From Streptomyces asoensis (lineage in GTDB: Bacteria > Actinomycetota > Actinomycetes > Streptomycetales > Streptomycetaceae), in contig NZ_BNEB01000002.1 in the NCBI RefSeq assembly GCF_016860545.1, positions 558,001-622,000 on the forward strand: DNA of 64,000 nucleotides, in the 5' to 3' direction. Position numbers and translations under genes: made by a program. Positions 34,527 through 41,133 of this stretch are shown here, in pieces. The notes beneath the pieces are model-generated. The model ran no database searches. It worked only from the letters and a program-made list of their open reading frames with translations, and was not told where the DNA came from. Numbering within the stretch: the first letter of the stretch is position 1; each line of letters begins with the position of its first letter.

Positions 34527-34566
34527 GCCGACGCCGCCCCACGGCAACCCGTGGCGCGGCGTCGGC
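34527..34566 (-). terminator. Hairpin downstream of ssgB
   Basis: A perfect 11-bp stem (GCCGACGCCGC at 34527-34537, complement at 34556-34566) encloses a smaller CACGG/CCGTG stem. It lies about 80 nt past the ssgB stop and is the best terminator candidate for that transcript, without a T-run. Confidence 0.5.
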
Positions 34567-34644
34567 GCATGCCCTATTCGGTTGTCCTGGCCCGAGCCGT
34601 CTCCCCGAGTGGACGGCGCCGGGCAGCTCGGTGTGAGCCTCGCC

Positions 34645-35058
34645 CTAGCTCTCCGCCAGGATGTGCGAGAGCTCCTGATCGAGATCGAAGTGCCGGTGTT
34701 CCGTGCCGGGTGGCACGGCGGCGTCCGTCCGCTTCAGGAAGGACTCCAGGGCCCTCGCAGGGGCCTCGAGCAGGGCTTCGCCCTCCGGAGAGCTCAGGGC
34801 GATGCAGACGACGCCCTGACCGTGACTGCGCGACGGCCAGACACGGACGTCGCCGGTGCCCGTGGGCCGGTGCAGGCCCTCGGCGAGCAGGTCGCGGGCG
34901 AACACCCACTCGACGGTCTCCTCGGCACCGGTGTGGAAGGTGGCGTGCACGGCGTAGGGGTCGGCCGTGTCGTACCGCAGGCCTGCGGGGACAGGCAAGG
35001 ATGACTCGCTCGACACAACGAGGCGCAGGTGCAGCTCGCAGCTGACCGTGGTGTTCAT
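34645..35058 (-). CDS. ssgB: SsgB, sporulation-specific cell division activator
   Basis: This 137-residue SALP (SsgA-like) protein begins MNTTVSCELHLRLVVSSESSLPVPAGLRYD, as SsgB does, and has the WVFARDLLAEGLHRPTG and GDVRVWPSRSHG segments. SsgB is known to recruit FtsZ to future septum sites in aerial hyphae and to start sporulation septation, with SsgA as partner. The presence of ssgB marks the organism as a morphologically complex actinomycete. ATG 35058 has GAAAGG upstream. Its promoter region (about 190 nt, shared with a divergent membrane gene) has a GTTT element about 15 nt from GGCAT, only a weak resemblance to a sigma-H/sigma-B type promoter. Confidence 0.95.
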   Translation of the reverse strand: MNTTVSCELHLRLVVSSESSLPVPAGLRYDTADPYAVHATFHTGAEETVEWVFARDLLAEGLHRPTGTGDVRVWPSRSHGQGVVCIALSSPEGEALLEAPARALESFLKRTDAAVPPGTEHRHFDLDQELSHILAES

Positions 35059-35249
35059 AAGCGCCAGGGCCTTTCGCTCAGTGTGCGCTCGGGGATTCGC
35101 ACGTCGGCGAAATCGACATGCCACCTACGGTGCCGTTGTAAACCCCTCTGAGTGTTTTGCGTGCCTTTACGTAACTCTTCCGGCCGACAGTGCGTTCGCC
35201 CAGTACCACCATTCCGGTGACCGGATTCTCTCGGGTAGGGTCAGGCTGT

Positions 35250-35708
35250 ATGAACACGGGGAGTAACGAGCCGGGCGAGGCGATCGCGGCGGCGGACGGC
35301 ACGGAATCGGACCGGGCGAAGGCCGGGGACGGCCAGGGGCTCGGCTCCAGGGCCCCCGAATTCGTCAAGGCGCGCCGGGCCCTCCACCTGAGCTGGCAGG
35401 TCGGCGTCTTCGTGATCGGCCTCGCCGTCGTGGTCGCCGGCATCATCATGCTGCCGCTGCCCGGACCGGGCTGGGTCGTGATCTTCGGCGGCATGGCGAT
35501 CTGGGCGACCGAGTTCGTCTGGGCGCAGCTGGCGCTCCGCTGGACCAAGCGCAAGGTCACCGAGGCGGCCCAGCGCGCGCTGGACCCCAAGGTGCGCCGG
35601 CGCAACATCGTCCTGACCGTGATCGGCCTCGTGATCATCTCGGTCCTGGTGGGTGTCTACGTGTGGAAGTTCGGTTTCGAGATGCCCTGGAAGATCAAGG
35701 ATCAGTGA
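35250..35708 (+). CDS. PGPGW-motif membrane protein
   Basis: This 152-residue protein has a charged N-terminal region (about 45 residues), two membrane helices close together (FVIGLAVVVAGIIMLPLPGPGW and FGGMAIWATEFVWAQLALRW) and a third near the end (IVLTVIGLVIISVLVGVYVW). The LPLPGPGW turn identifies the PGPGW/TIGR02611-type family of unknown function. ATG 35250 is 9 nt after TAGGGT (35236-35241), with no Shine-Dalgarno sequence, so a leaderless start is likely. It is divergent from ssgB, an arrangement worth noting but not evidence of a joint function. Confidence 0.85.
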   Translation: MNTGSNEPGEAIAAADGTESDRAKAGDGQGLGSRAPEFVKARRALHLSWQVGVFVIGLAVVVAGIIMLPLPGPGWVVIFGGMAIWATEFVWAQLALRWTKRKVTEAAQRALDPKVRRRNIVLTVIGLVIISVLVGVYVWKFGFEMPWKIKDQ

Positions 35709-35786
35709 TCCCGGGCGGCGGCGCGGGGACCGACCCGTCGTGGTCACAGCCATCCCCTGACATGGGGTAATGTTCTTCCTGCGTCC

Positions 35787-35858
35787 GGGCGATTAGCTCA
35801 GTGGGAGAGCGCTTCGTTCACACCGAAGAGGTCACTGGTTCGAACCCAGTATCGCCCA
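35787..35858 (+). tRNA. tRNA-Val (CAC), copy 1
   Basis: A 72-nt cloverleaf with acceptor GGGCGAT/ATCGCCC, anticodon loop TTCACAC (CAC), T-loop TTCGAAC and discriminator A. It is identical to the copy at 46865-46936. It decodes GTG, a frequent Val codon here. A 12-bp hairpin follows. Confidence 0.95.
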
Positions 35859-35865
35859 CCCGGAA

Positions 35866-35901
35866 CGTCGGCCCGACTGCGATCACGCGGTCGGGCCGAC
35901 G
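35866..35901 (+). terminator. Terminator hairpin after tRNA-Val
   Basis: A perfect 12-bp stem (CGTCGGCCCGAC at 35866-35877, complement at 35890-35901) with a 12-nt loop, 7 nt after the tRNA. Confidence 0.75.
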
Positions 35902-36161
35902 CCGTTCTCCCGGCTCGCGCCCCTCGCCCGTCGTCGGCGCCGACGGGCCCGCTCACCGGCCCTGCGTCCGTCATATGCCGTCGGCCCCGCCCGCGACGTC
36001 CCGTTCCCCGGGCGGCCGCCCACCCGTCACACCCCGTACCTGTCCGGCCCCCGGGTTCAGGCCACCGACCCGCCCCCGCCCGATCCCGTGCCGCGCCTTC
36101 GGGCCGTCATCCGGGTGACAGCCCACCTGACGGCCGTCACCCGGGCGCCCGTCCCATCCGC

Positions 36162-36377
36162 CGACTGCCTGCCGCCCGCGCGCCCGTCCCGCCCGTCGGC
36201 TGCCTGCCGCCCGCGCGCCCGTCCCGCCCGTCGGCTGCCTGCCGCCCGCGCGCCCGTCCCGCCCGTCGGCTGCCTGCCGCCCGCGCGCCCGTCCCGCCCG
36301 TCGGCTGCCTGCCGCCCGCGCGCCCGTCCCGCCCGTCGGCTGCCTGCCGCCCGCGCGCCCGTCCCGCCCGTCGGCTG
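36162..36377. repeat. Six perfect 35-bp tandem repeats
   Basis: Six copies of a 35-bp unit run without spacers from 36162 to 36371, plus 6 nt of a seventh. The first differs at one base (CGACTGCC instead of CGGCTGCC); the others are identical. 35 is not a multiple of three, so a coding frame would shift at every unit. Confidence 0.95.
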
Positions 36378-36472
36378 ACGGCCAAGACCCGGGCGTTCGG
36401 CCGGCCCGCCGGACGGCCGTCACCGGGGGCCGTCCCGTCCACCTGCCGCCTGCCGCCGGGGCGCCTCCCGTC

Positions 36473-36568
36473 CGCCGCCTGCCCCCGGGTGCCCACCTCG
36501 CCCACCTGCCGCTTGCCGCCCGCCGCCTGCCCCCGGGTGCCCACCTCGCCCACCTGCCGCTTGCCGCC
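36473..36568. repeat. Two perfect 48-bp tandem repeats
   Basis: Two identical 48-bp units (36473-36520 and 36521-36568) are followed by degenerate partial copies around 36600-36650. They are pyrimidine-rich on the plus strand and lie about 100 bp from the 35-bp array. Confidence 0.9.
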
Positions 36569-37193
36569 TGCCGCCTGCCGCGCGGGGCGCCCCCGCCCGC
36601 CGCCTGCCCCCCCCCAGGCGCCCACCTCGCCCACCCGCCGGTTCCCGGCTCGGCACCCGCCCCGACCTGCACTTTGGTCCCGCGCCCGCGCCCTCCGGGC
36701 GTCGCCCTCGGTCGCGTGCCTGCCGCGCGCCACCCGATCCGCCACGCCGCGCACCCGTCGGGCCTTTCGGCCCAGGTCGCCAGCTTTCGTCGCCTCTCCC
36801 CGAGTCCCACCCCACCCGACGGCCGTCACCCGGCACCCGCCCGGACCTGCCTGCCGGAGCCCGCGCCGGACCTTCCACCTTCCGTCGCCGGGTTGAGCTT
36901 CTCCCCCCGGCACCCCCACCCTGCCGTCACCCCCGCTCTCGGCCGACCACCCCACACCCCCCGCCCTGCGCCCCCATCCCGCGCCCCCGCCTCACACCCC
37001 TCACTCACCCCAACTCAACCTCCCCAGCCCGGATTCGGCCCCTCCGCCACCGCCCTTCCGCCCCCCACCCCACCGTTCGGCGCATCGAACAACCGCCCCC
37101 CACCTGCGCGTTCACGTGACCGCCGCCGCTCCGTCGTCCCGGCGAACGGAGTTCACCCCGCGACCCGCGCGTAAGAAATTCCTGTCCGAATCA

Positions 37194-37253
37194 TTGACGC
37201 TCTCTCAACCCCCTCGTACCTTGTGCCAGCAAGCGCTTTCTTGAAACGATTCA
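37194..37253 (+). promoter_or_regulatory. Sugar operon promoter with LacI-type operator sequences
   Basis: TTGACG (37194-37199) and TACCTT (37217-37222) are 17 bp apart, with the transcript start expected near 37229. Immediately downstream are AAGCGCTT (37231-37238, perfect palindrome) and TGAAACGATTCA (37242-37253, an imperfect palindrome with central CG of the kind bound by LacI/GalR regulators). Their position suggests repression without inducing sugar. No LacI gene is in the window, so the regulator must act in trans. Confidence 0.7.
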
Positions 37254-37289
37254 TGCAAGCGGCAACGACGCTGCGGGGAGGGCCCTACT

Positions 37290-38579
37290 GTGCGAACCAG
37301 CAGGAATGTTGAGAGGCGAACGATCCTGAAGGCCGCGGGGGCGACGGCGGCCACACTGGGCCTGGCCGCGACCACCGGGTGCGGGGGAGACAGCGGCACG
37401 TCGGCGGACGGGACGGTGACGATCCGTTACGCCTGGTGGGGCGGCGAGCCGCGGACCATCGCCATCAAGAAGTCGATCGCGCTCTTCGAGAAGAAGTATC
37501 CGAAGATCAAGATCAAGCCCGAATTCACCGACTACGAGGCGTTCTGGGAGAAGTTCCAGACCCAGGCCTCCGGCGGGAATCCGCCGGACGTTTTCCAGAA
37601 TGCGGTGGGCTTTCTGCGCAAGTACGACAAGCGCGGTGTTCTGATGGACCTCAAGTCGCAGGCGGACGCGGGGAACCTGAACCTGGAGAACTTCCGCAAC
37701 GGCGTTCTCGCCAACGGCCAGGTCGACGGCAAGCAGATCGGCATCCCGGTCGGCGCCAACACCATGGCCCTCGTCATCGACCTCAAGGCCTTCCAGAAGG
37801 CGGGCGTGGAGGCGAAGTTCGGCTGGACCTGGGACGACTACTTCGCCGCGCTCCAGAAGATCCAGGACAAGCTGAAGATCGCCGGCGACACCGGCTACTT
37901 CGCGATCATGTACCTCTACGATCTGTACCTGCGCCAGAACGGCAAGGCCTTCTTCACCGCCAGCGACCTGGGTTTCACCGAGGCCGACCTGACGCAGTGG
38001 TGGGAGGACGGCTACAAGCGGGTGAAGTCCGGGCTGGTCGCCGACCCCAAGAAGATCGAGCAGGTCAAGCCGAAGTCCGGTCTCTCGGTCGGCCTCGCCG
38101 CCTCCGAGTTCACCTGGGACAACTTCTCCATCCGCTACCAGGGCGAGGGCGATTCGGACTACGGGCTCGCCCCGATCCCCACCACGAACGGCAAGGACAC
38201 CGGTCAGTACCTCGGTTCGCTGATGCTGAGCGCCTTCGCCGGGACGAAGCACCCGAAGGAAGTGGCGCAGTTCATCGACTTCATGGTCCACGACCCCGAG
38301 GTCGGCAAGATCATGGGATACGACCGCGGCATCCTCGCCACCACCGAGCAGTACACCGCCTTCAAGCCGGCCGACGCCCAGAACAAGGGGGTCGCGGCCT
38401 ACGAGGACGAGGTCGCCAAGGCGGGCGTACTCGGGAAGATCACCCCGCACCCGTCCGGCGCGGACGTCATCGAGGCGGCCTTCCTGCGGATCGGCGGTGA
38501 GGTCGCCCAGGGCAAGACCAAGCCGGCCGACGCCGCGAAGGCGCTGTTCAGCGAGGCCAAGGCCGCGTTCGCGGGCTGA
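37290..38579 (+). CDS. ABC sugar-binding lipoprotein
   Basis: This 429-residue extracellular binding protein of the carbohydrate (CUT1, family 1) type has an export signal with RRTILKAAGATAATLG and a lipobox-like ATTGC near residue 31, probably a Tat-routed lipoprotein. The mature start GTVTIRYAWWGGEPRT and DVFQNAVGFLRKY are typical of oligosaccharide-binding proteins. The GTG at 37290 follows GGGGAGGG. With the two permeases and a predicted lyase behind it, the substrate is likely a plant-polymer oligosaccharide. Confidence 0.92.
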   Translation: MRTSRNVERRTILKAAGATAATLGLAATTGCGGDSGTSADGTVTIRYAWWGGEPRTIAIKKSIALFEKKYPKIKIKPEFTDYEAFWEKFQTQASGGNPPDVFQNAVGFLRKYDKRGVLMDLKSQADAGNLNLENFRNGVLANGQVDGKQIGIPVGANTMALVIDLKAFQKAGVEAKFGWTWDDYFAALQKIQDKLKIAGDTGYFAIMYLYDLYLRQNGKAFFTASDLGFTEADLTQWWEDGYKRVKSGLVADPKKIEQVKPKSGLSVGLAASEFTWDNFSIRYQGEGDSDYGLAPIPTTNGKDTGQYLGSLMLSAFAGTKHPKEVAQFIDFMVHDPEVGKIMGYDRGILATTEQYTAFKPADAQNKGVAAYEDEVAKAGVLGKITPHPSGADVIEAAFLRIGGEVAQGKTKPADAAKALFSEAKAAFAG

Positions 38580-38593
38580 GGGGACGTACCACC

Positions 38594-39550
38594 ATGACGC
38601 TCGTCAAGGAAGCGCCCGCGCGCCCGGCGAAGAAGCGGTCCGCCGCTCCTGTCGCCGGGCGGCGCGGGCGGCGCCGCGAGAACCTCGCCGGCTATCTCTT
38701 CATGTCGCCGTGGATCGCGGGATTCCTGCTGCTCACGGCGGGGCCGATGATCGCGTCGCTGTACTACGCGTTCACCAGCTACAACCTGTTCACGCCGCCC
38801 AAGTGGGTGGGCCTCGACAACTTCACGACGATGTTCCAGGACCCGCGCTGGCAGAAGTCGGTCGAGGTCACCCTGAAGTACGTCGTCGTGGCCACGCCGC
38901 TGAAGCTGCTCCTCGCCCTCGGGGTGGCGCTGCTCCTGGCGCAGAAGCGGCGCGGGCAGGCCCTGTACCGGGCCGCGTTCTACATGCCGTCGCTGATCGG
39001 CGCGAGCGTCTCCGTGGGCTTCGTGTGGCGGGCGCTGTTCTCCGACGACGCCGTCGTGGACCGTACGCAGAAGGTCTTCGGGCTCGACATCGGCGGCTGG
39101 ATCGGCAACCCGGACTACGTCCTGTACGCCCTGGTGGCGCTGAGCATCTGGCAGTTCGGCGCGCCGATGGTCATCTTCCTGGCCGGGCTCAAGCAGGTGC
39201 CGCAGGAGCTGTACGAGGCCGCCGAGATGGACGGGGCCGGCCCGTTCCGGCGGTTCTGGAACATCACCCTGCCGATGATTTCCCCGGTCCTCTTCTTCAA
39301 CGTGCTGCTGGAGTCCATCCACGCGTTCCAGGTGTTCGGCTCCGCCTACGTCGTCTCCGACACCCGGTGCGGACCGGCCGACGCCACCCTCGTCTACACC
39401 TGTTACCTCTATCAGAAGGGCTTCAAGGAGGCCCAGATGGGCTTCGCCTCCGCGATGGCCTGGACGCTGGTGGTCGCGGTGGCGCTCGTCACGGCGGTCC
39501 TGTTCTGGTCGCAGAAGAAGTGGGTGCACTACGAGGAGGCCGCCAAGTGA
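38594..39550 (+). CDS. ABC sugar permease, MalF-like
   Basis: This 318-residue permease has six helices and the EAA loop (ELYEAAEMDGAGPFRRFWNITLPMISP). The N-terminus has a basic stretch before the first helix (LFMSPWIAGFLLLTAGPMIASLYY). It forms one half of the membrane channel with the next gene, whose GTG overlaps its stop by 4 nt. There is no ATP-binding gene here. A shared MsiK-type ATPase, known for Streptomyces CUT1 importers, is expected to energise it. Confidence 0.93.
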   Translation: MTLVKEAPARPAKKRSAAPVAGRRGRRRENLAGYLFMSPWIAGFLLLTAGPMIASLYYAFTSYNLFTPPKWVGLDNFTTMFQDPRWQKSVEVTLKYVVVATPLKLLLALGVALLLAQKRRGQALYRAAFYMPSLIGASVSVGFVWRALFSDDAVVDRTQKVFGLDIGGWIGNPDYVLYALVALSIWQFGAPMVIFLAGLKQVPQELYEAAEMDGAGPFRRFWNITLPMISPVLFFNVLLESIHAFQVFGSAYVVSDTRCGPADATLVYTCYLYQKGFKEAQMGFASAMAWTLVVAVALVTAVLFWSQKKWVHYEEAAK

Positions 39551-40422
39551 CCAGTGCCACCAGTCCCGCCGTGCGTCCCGCGCCCGAGCGGCGGCGCGTC
39601 GGATCCCTCGTCTGGCACGTGGGCGCGATCCTCGTGCTCGCGGTCGTCCTCTACCCGGTCGTCTGGGTGCTCGGCGCCTCGTTCAAGCCGAGCAAGGACA
39701 TCATCGCCAGCCTGGACCTGCTGCCCACGAAGCCGGTCTGGGCGAACTTCTCCGGGCTCGCCGACGGCATCTCCGGCATCTCCGTCACCAGCTTCTTCGG
39801 CAACTCGCTGATGTACGCGGGCCTGGCCGTGGTCGGGGTGGTGCTCTCGAGCTCGCTGACGGCCTACGCCTTCGCCAAGATCCGGTTCGCCGGTCGGAAT
39901 CTGCTGTTCACCCTGATGATCGGCACCCTGCTGCTGCCGTACCACGTGCTGCTCATCCCGCAGTACGTGCTGTTCCGCAACCTCGGCTACATCGACACGC
40001 TCGTGCCGCTCGTCGCGGGGAAGTTCCTGGCCACGGAGGCGTTCTTCGTCTTCCTGATGGTGCAGTTCATGCGGGGGTTGCCGCGCGAGCTGGACGAGGC
40101 CGCCAAGCTCGACGGCTGCGGGCATCTGAGGACCTACTGGTCCATCGTGCTGCCGCTGAGCCGTCCCGCCGTCATCACCAGCGCGATCTTCACGTTCATC
40201 AACGCGTGGAACGACTTCATGGGGCCGCTGATCTATCTCAACACCCCGTCCAAGTACACCGTCTCGCTGGGCCTGATGATGTTCCGCGACCAGGAGGGCA
40301 TCTCCAACTACGGCAGCATGATCGCGATGTCGCTGGTCGCGCTGGTTCCGGTCATCGCCTTCTTCATGGCCTTCCAGCGCTACCTCATCGACGGCATGGC
40401 GACCTCCGGACTGAAGGGCTGA
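39547..40422 (+). CDS. ABC sugar permease, MalG-like
   Basis: This 291-residue permease has helices from VGAILVLAVVLYPVVWVLGASFK onward and the EAA loop (ELDEAAKLDGCGHLRTYWSIVLPLSRP). It pairs with the preceding MalF-like subunit. GTG 39547 overlaps the upstream stop (GTGA). It is followed after 10 nt by the DUF624-like gene, so the operon continues. Confidence 0.93.
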   Translation: MTSATSPAVRPAPERRRVGSLVWHVGAILVLAVVLYPVVWVLGASFKPSKDIIASLDLLPTKPVWANFSGLADGISGISVTSFFGNSLMYAGLAVVGVVLSSSLTAYAFAKIRFAGRNLLFTLMIGTLLLPYHVLLIPQYVLFRNLGYIDTLVPLVAGKFLATEAFFVFLMVQFMRGLPRELDEAAKLDGCGHLRTYWSIVLPLSRPAVITSAIFTFINAWNDFMGPLIYLNTPSKYTVSLGLMMFRDQEGISNYGSMIAMSLVALVPVIAFFMAFQRYLIDGMATSGLKG

Positions 40423-40432
40423 GGCGGTCACC

Positions 40433-41032
40433 ATGGCGCAAGCAGGGGTGAAGGCCCGTTCCCGCCGCAGGGAGTCCGTGTTCGGCGAGCGCTTCGCGGT
40501 CTTCGCCGAGTGTCTGCTCACCGGGGTGTGGATCGCCGTGGCCTGTCTCGGGGTCGTCACCTACCCCGCTGCCTTCGCGGCCGGCGCCCGGCATCTGCGG
40601 CGCCGTACCACCCACGAGGACGGCGGCCTGCGGAAGTTCGTCACGGACTTCCGGACGGCGCTGCGCGGGGGATGGGTCGTCGGGCTCGCCGGATGGGCGG
40701 CCGCCGGCGTGGTCCGGCTGGACGTCGTGGCCGTGCGGGCCGGCCTCCCCGGTGGGCCGTTCGTCGGGGCCGTCGGTGTCCTCGCGCTGATCGGACTCGC
40801 CGTGGCGCTGCTGCGGGCGGCGGCCGTCTGGACCCCGGACCGCGCCTGGCGGGCGCTGCTCGCCGACGCCGTCCGCCGGACCGTGCTCGATCCCGCCGGG
40901 TCGTTCCTGGTGGTCTGCGGGCTGGCCGTCGTCACCGCGTCCGCCTTGCTCGTCGCCCCGCTGGCGGTCCCCGTGCTCGGGGCCGTCGCGGCGGCGGCCG
41001 TCGCCGTCGAGGAGCGGTACCGGCACCGCTGA
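40433..41032 (+). CDS. DUF624/YesL-like membrane protein
   Basis: This 199-residue protein has about four helices (ECLLTGVWIAVACLGVVTYPAAFA, GWVVGLAGWAAAGVV, GAVGVLALIGLAVALL and FLVVCGLAVVTASALL). The TYPAAFAAGARHLRR segment and layout resemble DUF624/YesL proteins, which accompany sugar ABC importers in plant-polysaccharide loci of Bacillus. The role is unknown, perhaps in importer assembly or regulation. It lies between the permease and the lyase in the same operon. Confidence 0.75.
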   Translation: MAQAGVKARSRRRESVFGERFAVFAECLLTGVWIAVACLGVVTYPAAFAAGARHLRRRTTHEDGGLRKFVTDFRTALRGGWVVGLAGWAAAGVVRLDVVAVRAGLPGGPFVGAVGVLALIGLAVALLRAAAVWTPDRAWRALLADAVRRTVLDPAGSFLVVCGLAVVTASALLVAPLAVPVLGAVAAAAVAVEERYRHR

Positions 41033-41133
41033 CCGCCGTGTCCTCCTACCAGGCCGGCGCCCCGGGCGCCGCGTCTCTCTCTGTCATGCCCCTGACCACC
41101 CTGCACGCGCACGGAAAGGAAAGGCTGCATCCC

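Larger units (their letters stand above)
35902..37193. other. 1.3-kb gene-free, strand-asymmetric C-rich region
   Basis: From the tRNA terminator to the transporter promoter I accept no gene. The plus strand is strongly C-rich and G-poor, especially at 36400-37110. It contains the 35-bp and 48-bp tandem arrays (separate entries) and three dispersed copies of the palindrome GACGGCCGTC followed by ACC (36129, 36412 and 36818). Long open frames exist on both strands only because GC-rich DNA lacks stops. Confidence 0.7.

Noticed and set aside
36162..36377. CRISPR array
   Set aside because: The units are directly contiguous with no unique spacers, and no cas genes are present.
35971..36955. Two long overlapping minus-strand frames over the tandem repeats
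   Set aside because: The repeat unit is 35 bp, so a coding frame would shift with every copy, and the predicted peptides are Arg/Gly/Ala runs with no family match.
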